64,000 nucleotides of DNA from NCBI GenBank assembly GCA_951813395.1, contig OX638356.1, positions 3,174,501 through 3,238,500 of the forward strand. Reading direction: 5' to 3'. Positions 34,497 through 42,690 of the stretch are shown here, one piece after another. This DNA comes from Longimicrobiales bacterium. GTDB lineage: Bacteria > Gemmatimonadota > Gemmatimonadetes > Longimicrobiales > Gaopeijiaceae. A program made the position numbers and the translations under genes. Under the pieces are notes generated by a model. It worked only from the letters and a program-made list of their open reading frames with translations. It did no database searches and was not told the origin of the DNA. Position 1 is the stretch's first letter. Each line of letters starts with the position of its first letter.

Positions 34497-34840
34497 TGGG
34501 GGATGCTCTCCTCGGGTGGGTTGGAAATGTTGTCGTCTGTCGAGATCGGCCACCGCTCCCCGATGGCCTTCAGCGGTGCGCCCACGAACCAGTGGAGCTT
34601 CGACCGCCCCTCGCGTCTCGTGCGAATCAGCCCGGCGGCTTCCAGGACGTCCAGGTGTTGCGAGATCGCCTGCCGTGAGGAGTTGATGCCGTGCTTCATC
34701 GTGAGCCGTGAGCACAGTTCGAAGAGCGACTGACCTGAGCGGTCGACGAGCTCATCCAGGATGACCCGCCTGGTTCGATCAGCGATCGCGCGGTAAATGT
34801 CCAGATGGTAATCCAGGGCAAGTATTCGCTTGCATGTCAC
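34493..34840 (-). CDS. ArsR-family winged-helix transcriptional regulator
   Basis: About 115 residues from a GTG at 34840; an ATG at 34870 would place the operator-like repeat inside the gene. The winged-helix core is clear: DIYRAIADRTRRVILDELVD, GINSSRQAISQHLDVLEAAG and LIRTRREGRSKLHWF. No obvious cysteine metal-binding pair is seen, so it is not clearly an arsenic or metal sensor; it belongs to the ArsR group that accompanies VOC/SRPBCC proteins. An inverted repeat directly at the start suggests autorepression, perhaps from a leaderless transcript. Confidence 0.85.
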   Translation of the reverse strand: MTCKRILALDYHLDIYRAIADRTRRVILDELVDRSGQSLFELCSRLTMKHGINSSRQAISQHLDVLEAAGLIRTRREGRSKLHWFVGAPLKAIGERWPISTDDNISNPPEESIPQ

Positions 34841-34874
34841 GGTCCATGATAGGCAATCATGGACTTGCATGTCA
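34829..34874. promoter_or_regulatory. Candidate ArsR operator: inverted repeat inside direct repeats
   Basis: A perfect 9-bp inverted repeat GTCCATGAT-N5-ATCATGGAC (34842-34864) is flanked by two exact 11-bp direct repeats CTTGCATGTCA (34829-34839 and 34864-34874), 35 bp apart. It lies on the ArsR start codon, where a dimeric regulator would block transcription. Confidence 0.6.
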
Positions 34875-34908
34875 AACGGTGTGCTCTACAAGGTTCGTGA
34901 CATGGCGC

Positions 34909-35847
34909 TCAGACCTTCGTCAGGCCGATGGCCAGGCTGAGCGCGCCGCGCTCCGGGACCACCTCGTCGAGCCTGACCTCGCACCCCAGTTCGGCGCCCA
35001 TCTCCACCACTGCTTCCCTGAGCGGGCCGCCTTCCCGGACCAGCCCCCCGACCAGCGCGACGGGCGGGGCCCCCTCCCACCCCCGCGTCCCCTCCAGCAC
35101 GGCTTCCAGGTGGGCGCGGACTTCCCCGAGCGCGCGGTGAATCACCCGCGCGGCGACCGTGTCGCCCTGTCGCGCCACTCGCGCCACCTCCACCGACAGC
35201 GCCGCGATCTCTCCCTTGGTCGCGCCGGCCGCCCATGCCGGGAGCCCCTTGGGGGCCGCCGCGCCCGTAAGCGACAACAGCGCACCGGTTAGCCCGGTCT
35301 GCGGCTCCCGCCCATCCGCGCTGCGCACGACCGCCCGCAGACCGTCAAGCCCGATCCTGTACCCGCTCCCCTCGTCGCCGAGCAGTGCCCCCCACCCCCC
35401 CACCCTCACCACCTCACCCCGCGGGTCCACCGCGCGCACGGCCGACCCGGTACCCACGACCAGCAGCACTCCCGGCCCGTCCCCGAACGCGTCCGCGTGC
35501 GCGGCCTCCACATCGGACCCGACGGCAACCGCGCCCGCCAGACCCGCGTCCCGCAGCCCGGCCTCCACGGCCTGGCGCGCGACCTCGTTCCCGGCGCCCG
35601 CCAACCCCGCCCACAATCCCCGCACGGGAAGATCCACGCCCGCATTCGCCGCGGCCGCCCGCACGACCGCCGCAACCGCACGGACGGCGCGCTCCGGGTC
35701 CCCGGGATCGATCAGCCCCGGCCCCCCGTCGGCGGCGCCCGCCTCGCGCCCCGCACCGTCCCCCACCAGCGCCCGGGAGCGCGTCCCGCCCCCGTCGACA
35801 CCGACCCAACAGGGACGAACGGCGTCGTCGCCCCGCCTCGCCGTCAC
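34909..35847 (-). CDS. BadF/BadG-type ATPase, N-acetyl-amino-sugar kinase
   Basis: 312 residues from a GTG that overlaps the transporter stop by 4 nt. The ASKHA fold is evident: PCWVGVDGGGTRSRALVGDG (phosphate-1 loop), VLLVVGTGSAVRAVDPRGEV (phosphate-2) and GGWGALLGDEGSGYRIGLDG, then VALVGGLVREGG (adenosine region). Family members phosphorylate N-acetylglucosamine or N-acetylmuramic acid. Coupled to a transporter, two GH3 enzymes and a NamZ homologue, it most likely phosphorylates the amino sugars those enzymes release. Which sugar is preferred cannot be decided from sequence. It is last in the leftward operon. Confidence 0.85.
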   Translation of the reverse strand: MTARRGDDAVRPCWVGVDGGGTRSRALVGDGAGREAGAADGGPGLIDPGDPERAVRAVAAVVRAAAANAGVDLPVRGLWAGLAGAGNEVARQAVEAGLRDAGLAGAVAVGSDVEAAHADAFGDGPGVLLVVGTGSAVRAVDPRGEVVRVGGWGALLGDEGSGYRIGLDGLRAVVRSADGREPQTGLTGALLSLTGAAAPKGLPAWAAGATKGEIAALSVEVARVARQGDTVAARVIHRALGEVRAHLEAVLEGTRGWEGAPPVALVGGLVREGGPLREAVVEMGAELGCEVRLDEVVPERGALSLAIGLTKV

Positions 35848-37289
35848 TCACGCCTCCGGAACAGCGCGCCCACGGCCATCGTCACCACCAGCCCGATGAA
35901 GACGAACCATGGCCACGCCACCACGTCCCGGGCGGTCCACCAGATCGCCACGACCGTGCCCACGCCCGCCGTCATGCCGACGATCGCCCCGGCCTGGCTC
36001 ACCCGCCGCGTGAGAACCCCCAGCGCGAACGCGCCGAGCAGGCCGCCGTACGCCATCGAGGCCGCGGCCAGCGCCACCTCCACCGCCGGCGAGCCCTCCG
36101 ACAGCGAGATGAACACGATGGCGCCCGCGATCAGGAGCCCGGCCCAGATCAGGGTGAAGACCTTGCCCGCGTTCATCATTGCGCGGTCGTCGGCCGGGTC
36201 CCGATCCCCACCGCGCCGCCCCACCAGCGGTCCCCAGAAGTCGTACGCGCTCGCCGATGCCAGCGAGTTGATCGACGACGAGAGCGACGACATGGCGGCC
36301 GCGAAGACCCCCGCGATCAGCAGCCCGCGCACGCCCACGGGCATCTCCGCGATGATGAACCGCGCGAAGATCTCGTCCGAGCGCGCGAAGTCGCGTCCTT
36401 CGAAGAACACCCAGAGCCCCAGCCCGACCAGCAGGAAGAGCGCGAACTGCAGGATCACCGCGAAGCCGCTGCCGATCAGCGCCCGCCGGCTCTGCACGAC
36501 GTTCCGGCACGTCAGCAGCCGCTGCACGATGAGCTGGTCGGTCCCGTGCGAGGCCATCGAGAGGAATCCGCCGCCGATCAGTCCCGCCCAGAAGGTGTAC
36601 GCCACCGCGGGAGACGCCGAGAAGTCGAAGACCTGCAGTTTGCCGGCCGAATCGGCGCTCGCCAGAATCGCCGGCCAGCCGCCGTCGACGGCGCCCTGCA
36701 GGAGCGCGAGCGCAATCAGCCCGCCCGCGACGTAGAGCACCATCTGCAACGCGTCGACCCACACCACCGCCTTGATGCCGCCGAAGTAGGTGTAGACGAG
36801 TGTCGCGGCCGCGATGACGAGAATCGACGCCGGGTAGGACCACCCGGTGATGATCGCCAGCGGGATGGCGGTCGCGAAGAGCCGCACCGAGTCGGCCAGC
36901 AGCCGCGTCAGCATGAACACCCCCGACGCGTACCGCCGCGCGCCGCCCCCGAACCGGGTCTCCAGCAGAGCATAGGCGGTGGACAGTTCGCCGCGGTAGT
37001 AGGCCGGCAGGAGGACCCAGGCCACGACGGTGCGTCCGGCCAGGTAGCCGATGGCCAGCTGCAGAAACGCCAGCGTACCCAGATAGGCGACGCCGGGGAT
37101 GGAGAGGAACGTGAGAGTGCTGGTCTCGGTCGCGACCACCGAGAGCATCACGGCCCACCAGGGAAGGTTGCGGCTGCCGAGGAAGTAGTCGGTTCCGCCG
37201 CGGTTGCCGCGTCCGAGCCAGGCTCCCCAGGCGGTGATCCCGACCATGTACAGGACGAGAACCGCCAGGTCGGGGCCGCCGAAGCTCAT
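35844..37289 (-). CDS. Sodium:solute symporter (SSS family)
   Basis: 481 residues from the ATG at 37289, which overlaps the stop of the preceding hydrolase (ATGA). About 13-14 membrane helices. Family landmarks: LAVLVLYMVGITAWGAWLGR, GGTDYFLGSRNLPWWAVMLS, VVATETSTLTFLSIPGVAYL, FLSMASHGTDQLIVQRLLTC, and AAAMSSLSSSINSLASASAY, the conserved serine-rich TM8 region that binds sodium. It is sandwiched between amino-sugar-releasing enzymes and an amino-sugar kinase, which points to uptake of N-acetylmuramic acid or N-acetylglucosamine (inference). Confidence 0.93.
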   Translation of the reverse strand: MSFGGPDLAVLVLYMVGITAWGAWLGRGNRGGTDYFLGSRNLPWWAVMLSVVATETSTLTFLSIPGVAYLGTLAFLQLAIGYLAGRTVVAWVLLPAYYRGELSTAYALLETRFGGGARRYASGVFMLTRLLADSVRLFATAIPLAIITGWSYPASILVIAAATLVYTYFGGIKAVVWVDALQMVLYVAGGLIALALLQGAVDGGWPAILASADSAGKLQVFDFSASPAVAYTFWAGLIGGGFLSMASHGTDQLIVQRLLTCRNVVQSRRALIGSGFAVILQFALFLLVGLGLWVFFEGRDFARSDEIFARFIIAEMPVGVRGLLIAGVFAAAMSSLSSSINSLASASAYDFWGPLVGRRGGDRDPADDRAMMNAGKVFTLIWAGLLIAGAIVFISLSEGSPAVEVALAAASMAYGGLLGAFALGVLTRRVSQAGAIVGMTAGVGTVVAIWWTARDVVAWPWFVFIGLVVTMAVGALFRRRE

Positions 37290-40200
37290 GGCTCGCGGGA
37301 ACCCGGTGGCCGCTCGCGCAACCCGGGCGGCGTGTCCAGGATCGCGCGCGCCACCCGGTCGTGCACACCGCGCCTTAGCGGCACGTGCCGGCTGTTTTCG
37401 CGCGTGGGGTTCACCCGGTTGGTGAGCAGGATGACCGCCAGCTCCTGCGTGGGGTCGATCCAGAGCGAGGTTCCCGTGTAGCCCGTGTGGCCGAACGAAC
37501 GCGCCGAGAAATAGTCGCCGGCCGAAGAGCGCGGCGAGGGCGTGTCCCAGCCGAGCGCGCGCGTGGACGCCTCGGACTGCCGCCGCGTGAAGCGGTCCAC
37601 CGATCCCTGTGCGAAGATCGACACGGGTGTGAAGCGGGGCCGGTTGCAGGGCAGCCCGGACACCTCGTCGGCAGCGCAGGGTGCGGCGACCCCCCGGTCC
37701 AGCATCATCTGGGCGAAGACGGCCACGTCGCGCGCCGAGCTGAAGAGCCCGGCGTGGCCCGCAACGCCACCGATCGCGTAGGCGTTCTCGTCGTGAACCA
37801 CCCCGTGGACGTGGAAGCCGCGGTAGCCCGCGTCGAACTCGGTGGTGGCGACGCGGTCCCACAGCGACGGCGACGGGGTGAAGCCCGTGTCGGCCATCCC
37901 GAGCGGGCGCCACACCTCGTCCCGCAGAAACGCGTCCAGCGGCTGCCCCGAGACCGCCTCGACGATGAAGGACGCGGTCATGAGCCCGATGTCCGAGTAG
38001 ACCGTGGTGTCGCCGGGCGGGTGGTCGAGGGGGAGGAAGCCGATCGCGTCCTCGTAGGCCTCGCGGCCCTGCATCTCGAGGAAGAAGCGCCGAAACGGAG
38101 GCAGACCGGCCCGGTGCAGGAGCAGGTCGCGGATCGTGACGCGGGCCTTCGCGGGGTCGCCATCGTCCCACAAGGGGAGATGGTCGACGACGAGGTCGTC
38201 GAGCGCGATGAGGCCGCGCCGGGCCAGGATCATGACGGCCGAGGTCGTGCCCACCACCTTGGTCAGCGACGCGAGGTCGAAGATCGAGGCCGGTGTGACC
38301 GGGGGCGCTTCCGGGTCCCAATCAAGGCGGCCGTATCCGCGCAGCCGCACCAGCTGCCCCCGTCGCACCACGGCCAGAGCCGCGCCGGACGCGGCCGAGT
38401 CGGCGAGCGCGTCGCGGATGAAGGCGTCCAGCGCGGCGAGGGAGTCGGCGCTCATGCCGACCCGCATGGGGTCCACCTCGCGCGGGGAGGCCACGGCGCC
38501 GTCCAGGGTGCAGAACGCGTCGGCCAGCTCCGCCGCGCCGTCCGGGGGAGGAGGCGCGAGGGCGGTCGCCGGGTGGTGCGTGCAGGGCTCGAACGCGCGG
38601 CCGGGTCGCCACTGTCCGGGGCCGCCGGCGGGGCGCTGGCGGCCGTCTTCCCCCGCCGCTTCGTTCCGCTCCGTCCCGGGGATGAAGCCCGCCTCCCGGA
38701 GCGGGTCGGGTCGCTCTTCCTCCTCCTCCGCCAACCGTCCGGAAGCCGCGCGTTCCAGTCCTTCGCCCACTCCGTGCAGCGGCGGAATCGAGATCGGCAG
38801 GCGGCCGGTAACCGGCGCGAGGCCCGCCACGGCCCGGGCGGCGGCGCGCTGCGAGACCTCCCAGCCGCCCCACGCGACCAGGTAGGTGCCGAGTTCGGGG
38901 AAGCCCGACAGCAGATAGGGACTGCCGAAGGAAAGCACGGCCGTGCGGCCGTCCATGCGGTCGAGGCGCTCCACGAAGGCCCGGAAGGCCGGCGGCACCC
39001 CCACCGACCCGACACCCGAGCGCGGCGGGACGTAGGCCCCCACGATGACGGCATCGGCGGCGCGGGCGGCGTGGAGAAGCGAGTCATAGGTTGCCCAGGG
39101 GGTGTCCGGGCCCACGCGGGCAGACGCCATCCGGCCGACATGGCTCCGCAGCGAGGCGTCGAAGGTCCGCCCGGCCAGGAGGGCGTCGGGCCGTGCGTAC
39201 GTGACGCTCAGCACGCTGGCGCTCCCAGGGAGCGGGAAGACGCGGTCGCGGTCCCGCACGAGCGTGAGCGACGCCGCCGCGGCGCGCTCGGCCACGGCCC
39301 GGTGCCCGGCGGTTCCGACGCGCTCGGCGACGGCGGCGGGATCGACCCGGCGTTCGCGGTGCAGCCCCAGGCGGGCCTTCGCTTCCAGGAGGCGGCGGAC
39401 GGAGGTGTCGACGCGGTCGCGCGTGACGCGGCCGGACTCCACCGCCGCGGTGACGGCGTCGACCGTAACGCCGATGCCGTCGGGCGCGAGGATCACGTCG
39501 GAGCCGGCTTCCAGGGCCAGCACGGCCGCCTCTCCCGCGCCGTAGCCATCGGTGATGGCGCCCATGCGCAGCGCGTCGGTGAAGAGGATGCCGCCGAAGC
39601 CCATTTCGCCGCGGAGCAGCTCGGTCATGAGCTCGGGTGACATGGTGGCGGGACGATTGTCGCCCAGCACGCCCGGCACCGCCACGTGCGCGGTCATCAC
39701 GGCGTCCACGCCCGCGTCGACCGCCACGCGGAAGGGGAGGAGTTCGACCCGGTCGAGGCGATCCCGGTCGGCCCCGATCACGGGCAGCTCGATGTGCGAA
39801 TCGGTGCGCGTGTCTCCGTGTCCGGGGAAGTGCTTGGCGGTAGAGAGCGCGCCGCCGGCGCGGGCTCCCCGAATGAAGGCCGCGCCCAGGCGGCCCACGG
39901 CCTCCGGATCCTCGCCGAAGGAGCGCACGTTGATGACCGGGTTGTCCGGGTTGCTGTTGACATCGAGCACCGGCGCGAAAAGCCAGTGGACGCCCACGGC
40001 CCGGGCCTCGACGGCGGTGATGCGGCCGTATTCGAACGCGAGATCCTCGTCGCCCGCGGCGCCGAACGCCATGGTCGGCGGGAAGCTCGTACCGCCGCCC
40101 TGGGGCAGGAGCGAAGGGAGCGCGTAGCTGTGGTTGATCCGCATCCCCGGCCCGCCGTTCTCGAAGTCCGAGGTGACCAGGAGCGGCACGCGGGCCCGCG

Positions 40201-40564
40201 CCTGCAGGCGGTTGAGCTTGGCCGCGTAGGTGTCCGGGACCCCGATCGAAATGGAGACGCCGCCCAGCCCCTCCTCGACCCACCGGAGCAGTTCCTGGAA
40301 GTCCGGGTCGGTCTCGGAGGCGTAGCCGCCGGGGATCCACGGGATGACCAGCTGGGCCACAGCCTGACGTAACGTCAGGGTTGCGAGGGTCTCCTCAACC
40401 CAGCGGCGGGCGTCGGCGTCGAGTGCGGCGGCGGCGAGCGGCGGCGTTGCGGTCGGGATGGATGGGGTGGAGACCCCGGTTGGCGGCGGGCCCGACAGGG
40501 TGCAGCCGGCCAGCGCCAGCCCCAGTGCGGCTACCGGGACACCTCGGTGTCCGGCCCCGGTCAA
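37286..40564 (-). CDS. Fusion lipoprotein: GH3 beta-N-acetylhexosaminidase (NagZ-like) + serine hydrolase (AmiE-like)
   Basis: 1092 residues from a TTG overlapping the previous stop (TTGA), with a lipoprotein signal (LGLALAGC). Residues ~45-620 are GH3: KHFPGHGDTRTDSH at about 243 carries the Asp-His acid/base dyad of NagZ enzymes, and GGILFTDALRMGAI at about 331 carries the nucleophile. A proline/glutamate-rich linker (~625-715) follows. The C-terminal part is a class C beta-lactamase-like hydrolase with SLTK (SxxK, ~763), YSD (~855) and HTG (~1026). In B. subtilis NagZ and AmiE act one after the other on cell-wall muropeptides; here they are one protein, so release of GlcNAc and of the peptide from MurNAc may be coupled. 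The fusion also occurs in Bacteroidota. Confidence 0.9.
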   Translation of the reverse strand: MTGAGHRGVPVAALGLALAGCTLSGPPPTGVSTPSIPTATPPLAAAALDADARRWVEETLATLTLRQAVAQLVIPWIPGGYASETDPDFQELLRWVEEGLGGVSISIGVPDTYAAKLNRLQARARVPLLVTSDFENGGPGMRINHSYALPSLLPQGGGTSFPPTMAFGAAGDEDLAFEYGRITAVEARAVGVHWLFAPVLDVNSNPDNPVINVRSFGEDPEAVGRLGAAFIRGARAGGALSTAKHFPGHGDTRTDSHIELPVIGADRDRLDRVELLPFRVAVDAGVDAVMTAHVAVPGVLGDNRPATMSPELMTELLRGEMGFGGILFTDALRMGAITDGYGAGEAAVLALEAGSDVILAPDGIGVTVDAVTAAVESGRVTRDRVDTSVRRLLEAKARLGLHRERRVDPAAVAERVGTAGHRAVAERAAAASLTLVRDRDRVFPLPGSASVLSVTYARPDALLAGRTFDASLRSHVGRMASARVGPDTPWATYDSLLHAARAADAVIVGAYVPPRSGVGSVGVPPAFRAFVERLDRMDGRTAVLSFGSPYLLSGFPELGTYLVAWGGWEVSQRAAARAVAGLAPVTGRLPISIPPLHGVGEGLERAASGRLAEEEEERPDPLREAGFIPGTERNEAAGEDGRQRPAGGPGQWRPGRAFEPCTHHPATALAPPPPDGAAELADAFCTLDGAVASPREVDPMRVGMSADSLAALDAFIRDALADSAASGAALAVVRRGQLVRLRGYGRLDWDPEAPPVTPASIFDLASLTKVVGTTSAVMILARRGLIALDDLVVDHLPLWDDGDPAKARVTIRDLLLHRAGLPPFRRFFLEMQGREAYEDAIGFLPLDHPPGDTTVYSDIGLMTASFIVEAVSGQPLDAFLRDEVWRPLGMADTGFTPSPSLWDRVATTEFDAGYRGFHVHGVVHDENAYAIGGVAGHAGLFSSARDVAVFAQMMLDRGVAAPCAADEVSGLPCNRPRFTPVSIFAQGSVDRFTRRQSEASTRALGWDTPSPRSSAGDYFSARSFGHTGYTGTSLWIDPTQELAVILLTNRVNPTRENSRHVPLRRGVHDRVARAILDTPPGLRERPPGSREP

Positions 40565-42537
40565 TTCCCCGACGCCTCTTTGCGGGGGATCTGCAGGCCG
40601 TGCCCGATCCCGTACCCGGCGATCCCGGTCGGCGCCCGTCCGGTGACCGCGATGCGCCCCAGGATGGCGTCGGCCGCGGCGCGCTCGGCTACCGGCACCC
40701 CCGACCACGCGGTGAGATAGGTCCCTACGTCGGGGAACTCGGCCAGGAGGTAGGGATTCCCGAAGGCGACCACGATCGACGGCCTCGCGGAGCGGGCCAG
40801 CGCCTTGACGAAGGCCATGGCGGGCTCCGGCAGCGCGACCGACCCCGATGCCGTTCTTACGCCGACGTGGAGGGAAACGACCGTCAGCGCCGACGAGCGG
40901 GCGCGCGCGAGGATGGCCTCGTAGTCCGCATCGTCCGAGTTCTGGTCCACGTACGTGGTTCCGAGCCGCCGGTACGTCTGCCGGAGGCGGGCGTTGAAGG
41001 CACGCCCCGCGCGGAGATCGTTGGTGCGGCGGTAGGTGACCGAGTACACGCGGGCCGTCGGCGTGCCGAGGAGCGGCATGAGTTCGCGCTCGTCCCTCAG
41101 CACGGTGATCGACCGCTCCGCCACCGCCTGCGCCACGGCGGTGTGCGGCTCGACGCCCACGAACTCGGCGACCCGTCCGAGATCGACCTGCCGCCAGCGG
41201 TGAAGCCCCACGCGCGCCTTCGCGTTCAGGATGCGGAGCACCGACCGGTCGATGCGCTCCTCGCCGAGCCTGCCGGAGCGCACGGCCGCCATGATCGCCG
41301 ACCGCGCCGCCGCGAGATCGGGGGGCATCAGGATCACGTCGGCGCCCGCCTCGATGGCGCGCACCGTGGCCTCGCCGCGTCCGAAGCCGCGGTCCACGGC
41401 AGCCATGTCCATCGCATCGGTGATGATGAGCCCGTCGAAGCCCATCTCGCCCCGGAGCAGATCGGTCATGACCGCGGGGGCCAGCGTCGCCGGCGTCCGG
41501 TCGCCGGTAAGCTCGGGAACCGTGATGTGCGCCGTCATGATCGCGCCGAGATCACTGCCGATGGCGCGGCGGAAGGGCCGCAGCTCCACCGTGTCCATGC
41601 GCTCGCGGCCGACCCGGATCACGGGCAGCGCGATGTGCGAGTCCACCCCCGTGTCGCCATGGCCCGGGAAGTGCTTGGCCGTGGCGATCGCGCCCTGATC
41701 CTGGATCCCGCGCACGAAGGCGGCACCGAGCGTCGCCACCCGCTCCGGGTCCTCGCCGAACGACCGCACGTTGATGACCGGGTTCTCGGGATTGTTGTTG
41801 ACGTCCAGGACCGGCGCGAAGGGGACGTGGACCCCGATCGCGAGCGCCTCGCGCGCCGTGACGCGCCCCATCTCGTAGGCGAAGCCGGGATCGCCGGTCG
41901 CGCCCACGGCCATCAGCGCGGGAAAGCGCGTGGCGCCGCCCAGCGGGATGATGGTGGGGAGGTGCACGATGCCGTCGAAGCGAAAGCCGGCGCCGGCTTC
42001 GAGGTCGGAGCCGACCAGGAGCGGCAGACTCGAAAGGGATTGGAGCCAGTTCAGCTTGGCCGCGACTTCGGTCGGCGAACCCACCGAGACGATGATGCCC
42101 CCGACCTTGTGGTCCTCCACCATCGCGCGCGCCCGCGTCGCCGCGCTCGATCCCCTCGGCGCGAAGTCGCCGAAGAGGAACGGCATCATCATCTGGCCGA
42201 CCTTCTCCTCGAGGGTCAGCGTCTCGAGCGTGCGCGCGGCCCAGTCGCGGCCGTCGTACCATGCCTCGCGGCGCGCCTCCAGGCCGGGAGGCGGCGCGTA
42301 CCGTTCGGGCACGGGCCGGGACTCGGGCGGCGGGGCGGCGGGCGTGACGAGCCCGGCAGCGGGTTGCGGGGCGCCGCCCTCCGTGCCGCTCGACGACACG
42401 CTGCAGGAAGCGAGCGTGAGGGTCGCCGCGGCGAACAGGAACGGCGCGGTGCCGGTGAGCGGAGCCGACGGGCGCCGGTGGCGTCCCGCGAGGGGCGGCG
42501 GCGGGGGGGGTGGGAGGGAAATGCGTCGTGAAGTCAC
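40561..42537 (-). CDS. GH3 beta-N-acetylhexosaminidase (NagZ-like) lipoprotein
   Basis: 658 residues with a proline-rich start and a lipobox (TLASC). The full GH3 N-terminal barrel is present: LEEKVGQMMMPFLFG, PLLVGSDLEAGAGFRF, AKHFPGHGDTGVDSHIALP at about 287 with the catalytic Asp-His dyad, and GFDGLIITDAMDMAAVDRGF at about 371 with the nucleophilic Asp. The C-terminal domain parallels the GH3 half of the next gene (LSFGSPYLLSGFPELGTYLV versus VAFGNPYLLAEFPDVGTYLT), showing the two arose by tandem duplication. It is first gene of the leftward recycling operon and divergent from NamZ across 153 bp. Confidence 0.92.
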   Translation of the reverse strand: MTSRRISLPPPPPPPLAGRHRRPSAPLTGTAPFLFAAATLTLASCSVSSSGTEGGAPQPAAGLVTPAAPPPESRPVPERYAPPPGLEARREAWYDGRDWAARTLETLTLEEKVGQMMMPFLFGDFAPRGSSAATRARAMVEDHKVGGIIVSVGSPTEVAAKLNWLQSLSSLPLLVGSDLEAGAGFRFDGIVHLPTIIPLGGATRFPALMAVGATGDPGFAYEMGRVTAREALAIGVHVPFAPVLDVNNNPENPVINVRSFGEDPERVATLGAAFVRGIQDQGAIATAKHFPGHGDTGVDSHIALPVIRVGRERMDTVELRPFRRAIGSDLGAIMTAHITVPELTGDRTPATLAPAVMTDLLRGEMGFDGLIITDAMDMAAVDRGFGRGEATVRAIEAGADVILMPPDLAAARSAIMAAVRSGRLGEERIDRSVLRILNAKARVGLHRWRQVDLGRVAEFVGVEPHTAVAQAVAERSITVLRDERELMPLLGTPTARVYSVTYRRTNDLRAGRAFNARLRQTYRRLGTTYVDQNSDDADYEAILARARSSALTVVSLHVGVRTASGSVALPEPAMAFVKALARSARPSIVVAFGNPYLLAEFPDVGTYLTAWSGVPVAERAAADAILGRIAVTGRAPTGIAGYGIGHGLQIPRKEASGN

Positions 42538-42690
42538 AGGGTTCGCTCCACGCTCCGTGGGAAACTGGGGGCCCAGGAAAATCTAACGCCCCGGCGTTGC
42601 CGTGCAGGATGATCCCGAAATCCCGCGGGTTATGGCACACGTTCCGTCGAACACGTATTGTGGCGTTTTCACTCACAACCGGGGCAACGG

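Noticed and set aside
40381-42531. 716-codon plus-strand open frame opposite the GH3 gene
   Set aside because: Arg/Gly/Pro-rich shadow; the minus strand has an intact GH3 catalytic signature.
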